A stretch of DNA of 64,000 nt. Source: Otis tarda (Eukaryota > Chordata > Aves > Otidiformes > Otididae). Below the pieces are notes generated by a model. It had not been told where the DNA came from. It ran no database searches and saw only the letters and a list, made by a program, of their open reading frames with translations. The translations under genes and the position numbers were made by a program. The stretch spans positions 197,810,053 through 197,874,052 of the forward strand of contig CM048552.1 in NCBI GenBank assembly GCA_026413225.1, read 5' to 3'. Positions 47,201-60,100 of the stretch are shown here, in pieces (position 1 is the stretch's first letter; every line of letters starts with the position of its first letter).

Positions 47201-48373
47201 AAAACTGCTTCTCACCTGAATGACCACTATAGAAGGTTGTGAATGTTTTCAGTTGAATTATTTCACTTGAAATATAAAATGCTATTAAATCAAAAAATGT
47301 TCAACTATGTTTGACATGTGTACACCAATACATCGCCTTACTGTGCATGTCATGAATTTTGCCCATATATTTCCTTTAACTCTTTCTTCTCTTTTTATTT
47401 CTATTATTAATTATTAAAACCAACAAAATCTAAGAATGTAGAAACAAATGCTTCTATTTCTTGGGACATTACTTACCTGCAGTTCTCCCACAGCAGAAGG
47501 AATGCACATTCCTTGTCTTTTCTGTCTCATTGCTTTTATCTTTGAATGACCAGGTTGGGTTTCCTCGTGGCTGCAGGAAACCATCCACGTCCCACTCTTG
47601 TCTTCTTTCTAGCAGCTATGTGAATGATTTAATTGGTGGTACCAGGACTATTCCAACAGATAAGTGCTAGCCAGCACAAACTGTACATAACAATCTACAG
47701 AAAAATATCCTGTGGTCAGTAGCTGGATTAAACTGAACTCTCCTCATATAAGAAGTTATTCAATAATAAAATCAATTAATGATGTTATTTTCTAACTTCA
47801 AATATTGCAATTATTTCTTCTGTGAAACTACTCCAAACTGATAAAACAAGTTTTTCAACATTTTAACTTGCATAATTCAAACCTGAAATCATTTTTCCTT
47901 AAATTCAAACTCTGCATATATTTCTTGCTGGAAATCTTGCCAGACAAATCCCTTCTTTGAGAGTTTTCCTTTATTACTAACATATAAATTTCATAAAGTA
48001 AGACAGTGTATCTAAATGTTAACATAACCTTAACTCTAGGCTCCCACATGACATTAGAATAGTTAGTTCTGTGTAGAAAAATAATACAGAAACATAGGAA
48101 AGAAGAAAGAACCAACACAATGGCTAACTCCATGGTTGTGCAATTAAAAAAAACAAACCAAGAGAAGGTAGAGCATAAAATGAACCTCTGTTTGCAACAG
48201 AATCTGTCCCCTATCTCAGTGAGCCTGCCCATAGCAGTACAGAGCCTTGCAGTCTTCCACTGAAGCAGTGCTGTGCTGGTGGGCTACCACAATGGTACGA
48301 AGTATCCCCATGTTGCCACCGAGTAGCCCATGGTCAGAAATAGATAAAAGTTTCTGTGGCTGACATGAACTAC
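44263..48373. other. Stretch without recognisable genes
   Basis: About 4.1 kb. It holds a CTTCC-type microsatellite at 44410-44467 and otherwise unassigned sequence. The region 44450-46660 is more GC-balanced, with frames up to about 106 codons lacking recognisable domains; 46680-48230 is AT-rich. Confidence 0.45.
44410..44467 (+). repeat. (CCTT)n microsatellite
   Basis: About 58 bp of CCTT/CTTC tetranucleotide repeats with a few interruptions (CTCCC, CCCTT). It is a pyrimidine tract on the plus strand. The two overlapping frames of low-complexity leucine, proline and serine that cross it are artefacts. Confidence 0.95.
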
Positions 48374-48908
48374 CATTGAGACCCTACCTGGAGTACTGCG
48401 TCCTGCTCTGGAGCCCCCAACATAAGAAGGACATGGACCTGTTGGAGCAAGTCCAGAGAAGGGCCACAAAGATGATCAGAGGGCTGGAGCACCTTTCCTA
48501 TGAGGACAGGCTGAGAGAGTTGGGGCTGTTCAGCCTGGAGAAAAGAAGGGTCCGGGGAGACCTTATAGCGGCCTTCCAGTACCTCAAGGGGGCCTACAGG
48601 AAAGGTGGGGAGAAACTCTTCAGGAGGGCCTGTTGTGACAAGATCAGGGGTAATGGTTTTAAAATAAAAGGAGGTAGATTCAGACTGGACATCAGGAAAA
48701 TTTTTTTACAGTGAGAGTGGGAGAACACTGGAACAGGTTGCCCAGAGAGATAGTAGATGCCCCATCCCTGGAAATGTTCAAGGCCAGGTTGGACAGAGCT
48801 CTGAGCAACCTGATCTGGTTGGAGATGTCCCTGCTCCTTGCAGGGGGGTTGGACTAGATGACCTTTAAAGGTTCCTTCCAACCCAAACTATTCTATGATT
48901 CTATGATT
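48374..48908 (+). mobile_element. CR1 LINE 3' end, plus strand
   Basis: About 535 bp of forward CR1, 5'-truncated near 48374, running through the ORF2 C-terminus and the 3' untranslated region to two ATTCTATG units at the end. It closely resembles the CR1 at 29030-30682 and probably belongs to the same or a sister subfamily. Confidence 0.95.
48376..48714 (+). pseudogene. CR1 ORF2 C-terminus with frameshift
   Basis: About 112 codons beginning [20 protein letters not shown] and continuing through [20 protein letters not shown] to [10 protein letters not shown] length change in the A/T run near 48698-48708 breaks the frame, so a stop follows at once. The remaining ORF2 tail ([19 protein letters not shown]-type) continues in another frame. 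Confidence 0.88.
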
Positions 48909-51364
48909 AACCTATGGCTGAGCTTTCCCCCAAACCCTAGAACCTGCCAGTGCTTCAGACAGATGGTCTGAAATGGGAGGACCTGAATCTGCCCAGTCCT
49001 TTGCAGCAGTCTGCGTCCGCACTCCCACAGCCTCTGGACAGGGGAGATATTGTGAGCAGGAATGACACATCATGGCCCAGCTTTGGGCACCAGACAGTTT
49101 TACCTAAAATTGGCATTTTACTGAGGGGCTGGGCAAAGATTGCTGCAGTGCTGAGTTTTTCTGCTGTCTTCCTTGATGGCACTTGAAGTGACTTGTACAA
49201 TCTAGATCACAAGCAAGACAAGGTGAAGCTGAGCACCAGATGGAAAGGTGGCTAGGCAGGGAAGAAAGAGCAGCAAGGAGGGCCTGCCTATGGTTCAGGA
49301 TCTGGGAGAAGATGGGGAAGGTGGTAGCAGCAAAGGCAGACTAAGGTGACAGTCAGGACACCTGTCTTCGATCGGTGTTGCTTGGAGGCAAGGTTTTTCT
49401 CTGGGAGAGCAAGGAGAGAGCTCTTCCCCTGCCAGAGCTTTTGGCCAGAAAACTCCCCTAGTCGACAGAGAAGGCAGCAGCTTCCATGCTGGCACCAGGG
49501 CTGGATGTGGCAGTGGGCAATGAGGTGCCACTCCTGAGCTGGACATATTTCTTTGCACAGCAGGAACACATCAGAGCAGAGATATACCTGGATGCCTACA
49601 AGTCAAGCCCAGAGCATCTGCTTGTTTATCTCAAACCCTGGATGTTTTTGCTCCTTTTCCCAGCATACAGGGCCACATCCACATCTTCCAGTGCACACAA
49701 GCATGCTGCTTGTACCCACTCTGTACCTTGTTCCACAGAAGTATCAGGACTGGCATTGATGCATGTATATCCCGGACAGAGCTGCTGTGCCTTATTGTTT
49801 TTCTCTGAGGTGCTGTGCTTGGAAAAGACTGGGATGTGAGTTAAAAAAAGGCATTGGCTGAATCCTGCAAACATCCCACTAACCATTCACATGGCCGCCT
49901 GGCAAAACCCTATTAACAGCCTATAGTCTAATAAAAAAAGGCAATTACTCTACATCTGACTATATGAACAAGAGACAGTAAGAAGATCCAAGATGCATTT
50001 TGGTTTACAAAAGACAAGGATCTTATATTTTGTCTTTTGTCCTAGGAGATGCTTGGTCTCTGCTTGGTCTCTGCAAGCTGATGCTTTCAGGATCAGGCAG
50101 GTCCTCTTTCACACCAGGGCTGGATTGCTGTTCTTTAATGAATTTCTTTGTTTTTGTGAACATATTTTGGAAGTGCCATCGTGCTGGGTCTGAGCATGTG
50201 TCTGGGCACGCAGTGTAACAGCCACAGCGAAGCTGAACGAGCAGCTTGGCAGCGAAACAGGATCCCTAGGATTGCATGCAACAGGCAGGCATCCCTGAAA
50301 GAACCTCATACTGGGTGAGTGGGAAAGTACTCAGTTGCTGAATTTAACGAATGAAAATTGTTCCTTCATTTGGATAGCAGAGGCTACCAGCTTTTCTCAG
50401 TATTTGCCTGGCAATCAAGTCCTGCACCCAACATCTGACAGGCCGTGTGTTTTCTAGTTTCTTGACTTTCACCCCAGCTTTTGACTGTGCTTCTGGGAGC
50501 CATCACTGGTTTCTCTGGCTCCTGCCTGGTGTTACCCTTTGATTTGAGAGGTGGATGCCATTTCCAAACCTAGTGCCACAGACAGCTGACAAAAGTTGGG
50601 CCTCTCTCAGACAGGCATTTCTAATAGCTTCCATTTCTTATAGCTGCTATAGTAGGAGGTAAGGATCTTCCATCAACTGCAGAATCTTCTCTCAAGTTAT
50701 CTGAAATGTCTCAGCCCTCCTGAACTCTGCTCAAGTTAAAACCTTGCACTTAAGAGGTTCATGCAGAACAATGCTCTTGGAAAAATACGTCAAAGGCATA
50801 AAGCAATAATTTTTCCTACATCTTTTCCATGCATTTTCTTTCAATGTAGTGCTTCATCTATCTCCTCATACAATCTGCTGTAGATTAACATTGTAATGGA
50901 AACTTGTGTAACTTACTCTCTAACACGGAAAAAAAAGCAACTTGCTCACATTGGTACTTAACATATCAATGTGCACATCATCCATAGAAAATGTCAATAG
51001 TTGGGACCAGCAATTTCATCAGAGGGTTAAAGTGAGCAAACGTAATTGTAGTTAATTTCCATTCTCTGGAAGAACATGCAATTGAAGGTTGTTGTAGGCG
51101 AAAAAATAGCTTAAATTGTGAATGCTCACAGGCAGCAGATCAGGCAGCAGATCACTGAATGCGTGTGTGTGGGCGTGTGACTGTCCAAAATTGAACTTTT
51201 GAACACTGAAGCAGAAATTTGCTACTTGCTAGCCGTGACTGGGATGGTCTGCTTGCAAATTTTGATAATACATGGACTAAAGAAAAGCAGCACAACCTGA
51301 ATACTTCAGCTAATAAAGAGTTGCAAGAGTGAGCTACCAGGTAGCCAGGTAGGAGACTGATCAT

Positions 51365-51835
51365 GTGCCAAGCTTCTGCATGTGGACCATTTCGTTTTGG
51401 AAAATTGGGAGCTTTGGGATCTGGAGAGAAGAGCCCGTCACAAAAAAAAAGAAGAATCCCTGTCAAGAAGTGATCTTGGAAAGAAAAACACCAGAGAGAA
51501 GATCCTGGAAGTGGGGGGAAGGTCCTGGAAGTGGGGGAAGATCCTGGCGATCAGGGAGGTGGGTGGAGATGAGTGCTGGGGGTGCCTGGGGACCTTGGCC
51601 AGTGATGCCAGTAGTGGAGAGCAGTGGCAAAGCAGGACCTGATCCAGCTTTTTGCCCAAGCATCCTGGAGCAGCCACGATCTGCCTGCAGGAGGGACTTG
51701 GAGGCCTGGGGGAAGTGGGGAAGTGAGTGTGGGAGATAATAAAGAGGGCAAGAGCTTGAATCATGTCAGCTTTTAAATAAACCCCAGTACCCAGATCCAC
51801 TAAGTGGTGTTATTTACTGTGTCTCACTCCTGACA
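51365..51835 (+). other. Purine-rich segment, possible decayed LTR
   Basis: A purine-rich, GC-richer block. It carries a tandem repeat (units at 51501-51520 and 51521-51539, GGTCCTGGAAGTGGGGGAA-like), then AATAAAG at 51739 and AAATAAACCCC at about 51775, and ends near CTCACTCCTGACA. Two polyadenylation-like signals followed by about 60 bp ending in CA resemble the R/U5 end of an LTR. No matching 5' end or target duplication was found, so the call is tentative. Confidence 0.25.
51501..51548 (+). repeat. About 20-bp tandem repeat, 2.4 copies
   Basis: GATCCTGGAAGTGGGGGGAA (51501-51520), GGTCCTGGAAGTGGGGGAA (51521-51539) and a partial GATCCTGG (51540-51547). Local slippage in a purine-rich tract. 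Confidence 0.85.
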
Positions 51836-54800
51836 AAAGTGTAATTAAACCTTCAGCAAAGCAGAGAGGACTCCATAGATGAGTAATGCAAGGAGATTTT
51901 ATTTAAACAGGCATCTGTGGAACAGAAAGGGGAAAATGCCTGACTGGACATTTTCTTTTATAAATAAATTTTGTTTTTTTTTTTTAAATGGGAAACAGTT
52001 GGCCCAACAGCTGCCAGTTACTTGACTGCTTAAGATTTGCAAAGTGAGAAGAGCATATTTGGAATACATTTTTGCTACACTACTAAAGATATGCTGGCAG
52101 GGGAAGAGACACTTAAAACTACTTTTTTAAAGTGTACAAATTTTATTTTCTACATCTGAAAACGTTCTCCTCTCTTAATCTGAAGCAAGTTATATGGCAA
52201 GCAAATAAAGGCAAGGCAAAGAATGATAATTCTATGTCAAAGAAGATGTAGGTGTGTGAAGTGCAGTTTCCTTCTGACAGGTCAGAGAAAACGAGCTGCT
52301 CCCACCAAATGAGGAACTCCTCTTTTTTTTTTTCTGACCAGCTTTACAGTCAAAGCATGTCTAGAGTTTGGAAGACATTATTACTCATTATTTTTGCATT
52401 GAGAAGTCTTGGGAAGACCATGTAAGAAGATGCATAAATGACATAAGAAGATATTCCATGCCTCAGAAAACTCACAAATGTGGAAAAGGAGGGGACTGGG
52501 GTACCTAGCTGGCAATGACACAATCATGGTTGGCATGATGAACAGCACTTGCATCTCCCAGGTAAGTGCATTTCTTATTTAAGTGCTCCAGAACATCAGT
52601 CCCAAGGTGGACTGATAGTGCCTAAAGCTGTACACACACTATGAAAAGGAAGAGGCCAGGGAAAAGGGCTGAGCACCAGCCCATATTTAGCGCATGCCCA
52701 GGCATAGTACAAACCTGTGGCAGTAGAGCTGTCCCCAACAATGTTTGGCAGCTCTTGGTAAGCACCTGGGACATGCTGAGCCTGTGCTCCCTGAGGAGCT
52801 AGAAGCTGTGACACTGAGGAGATGAGGGTTATGTGAATGTAATCCTCTGGCAACGCAATGTACAAGCCCAGCAACTCACCCAGTGCACACTGGTTCTGCC
52901 ACCTGCAGCTGGCAGGAGCCTCTGGGAAAGGGTTCACTACAGTTCATGATAAATAAACATGAAGAGCTTCTCCGAGCTTGTGCCAATATTTGCCTTGTGC
53001 TGGATTACAGCATCTGTTTGTACAAACTCCCGCTGCCTCAGCTCACTGATGCTCAGCTTAGTGAGCACAGCATCACTGAATTTTGGAAGGTCTCTGCAGA
53101 GGGATGCGCTCGTGCACTGCTGTTCTGTGCCACCAATGCTTTTTGTCTCTGAGATGTACTGAGGGGTGTCAGAGGGAGTGATTGAGGCAAGTGTGAAGGG
53201 AGGTTTGTACAGCCTGGGTCAAAGCCTGAGTAACGCACAATCCTGTTTACAGTGTCTGGTTCAGGCCCTCCTTTTGCTGTAGCTGAGACAGCATGCAGTG
53301 AAGCAGTTGCTTTAAAGACTGGTTATTATCACCCTGTTTAACTATTTGCTTGATGTTAATTCTCCTCTTTAAGCCAGAGTGTTTGTGTCTGTAAGTGAGG
53401 AAAATTAGATCTGAGCACCAGAAAGCTCAATTATACTTCCCCAGGTCTTGAGGTGGCTTAAACTGATGTTTTATCAGTGACCCCAGAAATCTGCACTTTT
53501 CCCTTTTTGCTGTTGATCAGAGAGGTTGGAAAGAAGGGTTACCCAAAATAAAGATCTTGTTGCAAGTGTTATGTGTGACTTAGTCTTGTCATTCCTGATT
53601 TTCAGATTGTGAAGTTCATCCACTCTCCACGTGCTAAAAGTCCCGAGACACCCATGGGAAGCTTCAGCTCAACAGTGATGAGCTTAGGATTTTTTTCCAT
53701 TTTGGTCAATACTTTCTTCTCTCTCCTCCTCCATCATTTCCCACAGTAAGGCTTACGCTAGACACAAACAACACTGCTTCTCAAATAACTCAATCTCATA
53801 GAAAGATGTGAGCTGTCATTTATTTTTTATCTTGCTCAAGTAACTCATAATCTGAATGGCTGATTTACCCTGTGCTTGGAGAAGAACAGGAAATATCAGA
53901 GGAATGCAAATAAGCAGACAGATTTTGCAAAGTCAGCCTTCTATGATTCTATTCTATTATCCTATAATTCAACCAGGCCAGCGTTCTCCATTTAAAATAA
54001 TGTCCTATCCCTCTTCTCCCCTCAATCCCTATGTCCAGCGGACCCAGAGTTTCTCTAGGACCTCAAAATCTTTCTCCACTCTATGGGCCAGAACAAGCCC
54101 TACATGTTGTGCTTCTCCTTAAAGCACTGTGTAAATGCTACCAAATGGGTGCCCAGGCTCCGTACTGGCCCTCTGCCTTCCCCTGCCCCAGTGCAGGGGA
54201 CCCTCAGCATGTCTGCAAAGCATGTGCTCTCGGGGGCTTGGGAGCCGAACATGGCTCGCGCAGAGGGATCCTGCCAATCTGCCGCTGCTCACAAACACTT
54301 CAATAAGCTGGATGAATGGCTGATTAAAGCCTTGCCCAGCCCTGCTGGAGGCTGGGTTTGTTGCTTCGCTCCGGTGGTGCCTGGCTGAAGGGAAGTGCCT
54401 CCTGCAGTTCCACAGGGAGCCTTGGCAGGATCCGCCCTGCGAAGGTGTCACGTCCCGAAATGACAGCAGGGAAACGAGCAATGATTTTTCTGGCACTACA
54501 AAGCCGGTTCTGCGTGTACTGCCTCCTATCACAGCAGGACCTGACAGATGATAGCCAGGACTGGTCGGAAAAGCTGTATTCTCCTGAAGCTCGCGAGGCT
54601 GGAGAAAGCTCACATCACTGCAGCCAGCTAGTCATGCCAGCTCCTCAGATAAAAATCAGCTCCCTAACTGTGGGCTTTGAATAGCCCTTAAAAGGCATCA
54701 CAAGATGCAAGAAGATTAAGATGCTTCATAGCTTTCACGCTCGGAAGGCTCTTGGAGCAAGGAATTTTCTCTCTCCCATCCAGCATCCACAGATGCTTCC

Positions 54801-56133
54801 CAGCAAGGAAATGTGTGGAGTATCCTGTAGTCATTCCTTCTAACAAACCCCCTTGTACCGTCTGCACAACCGGATTCGATGCCAGTGTCTGCCCTGAAGG
54901 CAAGATCTTGTCCCCTTCACACTTTGAGCTCAAAATTGACTCCTCACTGCTGGCTCTACAGTACATCATCCTGGTGGTGATACTGGCTTTCCCTCCATGC
55001 AGTTTTATAGCAACTAACGGATTCAGTGGTTCAACTTCAATTTACTTCGACTTTAGAGAGATAAAAGCTGCCCCTTCATTTTTGAAAATACTGCATCTGT
55101 TTCTTGATTTGGCACTGAATATGACTGATGTTATCAGTCATTTTACCTATCAATCAACTGTACCTATGTGTGCACACACACACACGTTTTTACAGTCAAG
55201 TGAGATGCATTTAACCCCGTACTTTTCCTCACATATCCGTGCGTGAGTAAAGCCCCGTGAGCATCCTTCTGTTGTCACTGCCCCTCAGCATGTAGGGAGG
55301 GTCATTTCCCAAACCCCTTGGCTGTGCCACATGGTAATGTGGTAACAAAGTGAGGATTTTGCTCCGAACAAAGACTCATTTTTGGGAGGCTGTCCCTGTG
55401 CCCTGTGACCAGGGGCCAGCCTGGAGTGGGACATGCTCTCTGATGCCTCTGAGGATGCCATCGGTGAAAAGTGATGGGGTGGGATACCAATCACAGGAAC
55501 AGAGGTTCATCATCCGCAGGGAGACCCTGGCTGTGTGAGGTACTTGCATGTATATGTTTTAATTGCAGCTGGCACTTCTAACTGATGATAACGTCTTCCA
55601 ATGACAAGTCACAGCATTTGTGGCTGGTGCGATGGGGACAATGCCAGTGTAACACTTTGAAGCAGTTTCTGCCAGGATCTAGTTCTGCTTTAACATTCAG
55701 AAGGTTAAATTAGTTTTTTATTATTGAAAAAAAGTATGGGTCATATTTACACACACAGGTGCAGTTCTCTTGAGGCTTAAAACTATACTAAAACGGGAAA
55801 GGAAGGTGGTGCCTGAAGTGACAGCTATGTCATTGTGAAAACTGTGATTACAAAGATTACTGGAGGTGGACTCAGAGTTTGAGCATAGTCTACCTGCTCC
55901 TCAAGAGTAACAACAAGACACTCCTTCCTAAAAAGATAAAAAGTAAATTCATGATAGCTGATTTTTTTTCCTATGACAGTTCTTCCCTTGGTAAAGCAAA
56001 ATGAATCCCACAACTGCCACCCTGCCCCTGTGCTCTGTGGTTGAATGTATTGTAGTAGATGTCTCTGATGCCCTCTAAGAGCATAAGGACATTATTATTT
56101 TCAGCAGATCTGAATCTTTAATCAGGAAAAGAG

Positions 56134-57190
56134 AGCACAGTGCAGTGATCGTGGACTCCATGAGATGGACAGATCCAGAAACAGAGCAGAAAAAGGCAAA
56201 AATCACTTCCATCTTCACGAAGGGCAAGGAGGAGGTTGCAGGGGACTGCAGGCTGGTCGGCTTCACTGCAGCTCTGGGGAAGATTATGGAGCAAATCCTC
56301 CTGGAAGCCACATCCCGTCCAGCATGTGAAGGAGAAGGTGATGAGGATCCAGCCCCATGGGGCTTACCAAGATCAAATGGTGCCTGACCAAACCGATCGC
56401 TTTCTACAATGAGATCTCTGTGGTCAAGAGGGAGTTGTTAGAGACTTCAGGGAGATCTCAACAGCCTGGAGACATGGACCTGCAGATCCCTCATAAAGTG
56501 CAGTAAAGACAAGTGCGAAGTCCGTAGCTGGGAGAGAATAACCCTCTATCACAGTGCAGGCTGAGGGTTCACTGGCTGGCAAGCAGCTTTCCAGAGGAGG
56601 ACCTGGGGATCCTGCGGACAAACAGCTGAACATGAGCCAGCAACGGGCCCTTGCAGCAAAGGAGTTCAGTGGCATCCTGGCTGCGTTAGGCAGAGCATTG
56701 CCAGCAGGTCAAAGGAGATGAATCCTCCACTCTGTTCATCCCTGGTGAGACACTTCTGGAGTCCTGGGTGCCAGTTTGGGGCTCCCCAGTACAAAAAAAC
56801 CATGCACAATATACACGTAAGTCCAGAAGAAGCTGCCAAGCTGGTGAGGGACTGGAGCATATGGCTATGAGGAGATGCTGATGGAGCTGGGCTTGTTCAG
56901 CCATCAGAAGAGAAGCCTGAGGGGGACCTAATGGCATCGCTAGCTACCTAGTGGGGGTTATAGAAAAGATGGAGCTACGCTTTTCTTGAAGGTGCACAGA
57001 GAAAGGCAAAAGGCAACAAGTTGCAATATGGGTAATCCTGATTCGGCGTAAGGAGAAATTCTTCTGAGTGAGGATGAAGAGGAGAACAGGGGCCCAGATA
57101 GGCATCTCCATCCTCGAGGGGGTTCAAAACTCATCTGGGCAAACACCTGTAACTTTGCAATTGACCTTGCTTTGAGCAGGCAGTGGTGGA
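56134..57190 (+). mobile_element. Decayed CR1 LINE with internal deletion
   Basis: Forward CR1-type ORF2 in poor condition. It begins with the N-terminal side of the reverse transcriptase (TSIFTKGKEEVAGDCRLVGF-like, 56187-56250) and reaches the region before the palm. Near 56430 it jumps to sequence that normally follows the catalytic ADD box (KCSKDKCEVR-like near 56500). It then runs through the thumb region and the C-terminus to about 57190 (CTTGCTTTGAGCAGG). The central reverse transcriptase has been deleted. Confidence 0.82.
56145..56387 (+). pseudogene. CR1 ORF2 fragment, start of reverse transcriptase
   Basis: Eighty codons containing ITSIFTKGKEEVAGDCRLVG and KIMEQILLEATS, the degraded first block of the CR1 reverse transcriptase. 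In intact CR1 the equivalent positions read as a PIFKKG and NYRPVSL type motif. Here the conserved NYRP is changed to DCRL, so the motif is lost. Confidence 0.78.
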
Positions 57191-60100
57191 TAAAGGTGAG
57201 ATTTCTTCCAGCAAAGTGGAAAAAAATGTTACAAGATTGTACCAGGAAGATACTAGAGCAAATGATTCCTATCATTCATCAACTGTAGTGCTAACGGTTT
57301 CACTTGTGATATTGTCTGTCTCCTTCTTCTGAGCAACGCAGAAATTGTTAGGGGTTTGTTGTGATTCACTTGGCAAATGTTGCCAACAGAAAGCAAAATA
57401 TAATGCCATGACTACATTACATGGAGTTTCCTGGTTAGCTGTCAATCCTCTTTGTTTTTAAAATTCCGTTTCTTGAAAAACATGTCATTTTATTTACTTT
57501 TCTTTCCCCACCTGAGTGGGGTGACACAGGTTCCAATGGAGTTGTACACGGTGTCTGTTATCATTAATGGACAAAAATAAAATTACATGAAAGGACCCTT
57601 TCTGCTCTGTGTTTGGCTTGAACTCTGTTTTATGCAGCAGTACAAATTGGTTAGGCTAACTAATGTGTGCAGGAAGGATAGATGCTCCCAGTCCAGTGAC
57701 TTCACACACATCTGACACAACCAGGTTGCCAGATTTGCCCTTGCAGCCAGAGAGTGGCTTGGTGATGCTGGCTTTGAAAACAGACTTCGAAAACATGGAT
57801 CTAGCTCTAGTACAACTTGAAAAATCCCATCTCCCAGGGACATTTTGTACTGATGCCAAGTCTGCTCAACATCAGCACAGGGGCGTGAACGCAACCGTGC
57901 AGCCTGTTGTCGCAAGCCGGGGATTCGTACCCAGAGTGTGATGGAGAGCCAGGGAGCGATCCTCCCTCTCTGCTGCTGTGGCAACATTTCTGCACTGCTG
58001 GGGCTTGCCGCCCTCGTGCTCTCAGCTGTCATCTCCGTGCCTCCTGCCCTCACCGTCAAAATTAAATTGACAAATCACCAAGATTAAACACGTGCAGCCT
58101 GACTCACTTATATTGAAATAATTAAGCATCTGGATGAAGGACTGCATTAACTCTCTGGTGTCCAGGGGTGTCTGTAGGTCCATCTCCTACAGATAAGAAT
58201 TTCCTGAAGATCTTTGGGAAAGTGCAGTGGTGCTGGGCTCCAACCCACAGGGCTCAAGCAGGGCTGGACACTGGGCCATCTGTGAACTTAATGCATCCTT
58301 TTATTCCAGTAAGAGCTGAACACAGTCTGTTTCCTATTGCACTCTGGCCAAAGCAGGAGGGACAGTTAACTTTCAAGGAGGGCCAATTTACCAAAGCTGA
58401 AAATATTTCTGAGAAAAATTGACTGTAAGGAAAACTGACCCAGACAAATGTGAGGACTGTTTAGAAGTTAAGACCATGTTACTGTCTGTTCTAAAACCGT
58501 GATCCTACAAACACGTTAGACACCTATAGAGGTAGGTTAAAAAAAGCAATGTAGTGCAGAAAGGAAGAGAAAGAAAGAATAAACAAGGGAGGATGGAAGT
58601 CGATCTACCTAATTTAGACACCCAACTGTAGGCAAATAACTCAGACAAAGGTTCCCATGGAAAACCTTGAATCAACCTATTTCTCACTGCTGACTGGGGA
58701 AGACACTTAGGCACCTTCTCCAGGAGGGTTTGTTCATACAAACTAGGGGCCCAGCAAGGCAGCCAACTGGCTCTCACTGCTGGAAAAACAGTAAATGGTT
58801 AAGAGGAAGATTATAGCAGTGAAGATATGAGCAGCGATGAGAATGACAAGAGATGCCAAATGAACCAGTGAAGAATTGGTGTCCAGTAAGGAAAAAAAGG
58901 AGGATGCCCTCCTGAGGTCCCTTCCCACCTGAGTGGTCCTGTCATCCTAAGATCTCAAACTTTAAAACACTTTGGGGAGGACCTCAGTGCAGTGCTAGAC
59001 AACTGGAACACATGATCATTAAAAGTGCTGACAGGATGCACATGCTTAATAAACACCTCTGTGCTTCGTTTGATGATATTTAGCATTATGTTATTTTCTA
59101 TCCAGCAGCAACTGAAAGAGTGCTAAACAGTAACTAAAATTAACATTGCTTATTGCTTATATCCAAAAGATTATCTGAGGTGCACCAGCACTGGGAGAGC
59201 AGATGTAACTCTCTAATAAATCTTGGACAGTAAGGGAGGTTCCAGTATATGGCCAGAAGGATTAGGCTGCAGCAGTATTCAAAAGGGGGAAATAAACACC
59301 TGACGTAAGGCAAGTTTGCTAACACCATGTACCCCTTGCACAAAATGATGGAATACCTGCCGCCTCCTTGCAGTCTCCAAGCATGCCATAAAGAATATAG
59401 AAACACCAGGGAAAATCACATAAATAAAATAATTTTTGTCCAACATTGTTAGCCCTATCAGTCACCCAGGAGCTGCCCCCTTACTTAGCAAAACAAGGGT
59501 GTAAGAAATGACTGCAGTTTTCTTTTAGGGATATGTAATGGACCCAAGGGGATTTATAACTCTATCAATACTTTTCTGCTAGGATACCACTTTAAGCTCA
59601 GTCCATCACACTATATGACCTTCAAATAATCTTAATTTCACTTGTTTTTGTTAACATGTATTATCCTGTACAGGTAGTGCCACATCAGCTAAAATGTCTG
59701 AAGCTCAGTATTTTGGTAGTGTTTTTTCCTGGATGCCCTGGTACTAACTTCTTTCCAAACACTTGCTGCATCGGTTGTTTCTTAATTGCTTTTGTGTATA
59801 TGTGTGTTTTCCATGTGTTTGTGCATTTGGATCCTATTTAGTACTTTGCATCCATTTTTAGAAAGTAAATATACTGTTTAATCCAAACATTTCCATATTC
59901 TCAACAGAGACATTTTAATAGTGATTTGAACAATTTTCTCAAGAGAAAGAACAGTGTTGAGGCTGTTTTATGTTAAAGCTTTCAAACACAGTTGTTTAAC
60001 TTCTTTTTAAGTGTCAGAAATTTATTCTTTAAATAAAGGAGAGCTAAAAAATCCTAATGGGGACTAGACAAGTACTTAAGTATACTGTTTAAATTTCACC

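Larger units (their letters stand above)
48909..56133. other. Long stretch without recognisable genes
   Basis: About 7.2 kb. It includes a possible decayed LTR at 51365-51835 (listed separately), a short duplicated GCTTGGTCTCT near 50050, a short CA run near 55173 and a CpG-containing part at 54150-54660. The frame at 54752-55246 (164 codons) has a hydrophobic stretch but no recognised family and no splice context. I treat it as unproven. Confidence 0.4.

Noticed and set aside
54752-55246. A 164-codon plus-strand frame with a hydrophobic stretch.
   Set aside because: No recognised family and no signal peptide, and the composition changes to plain AT-rich sequence at the end with a CA repeat inside. 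Length alone is weak evidence in a 64-kb window.
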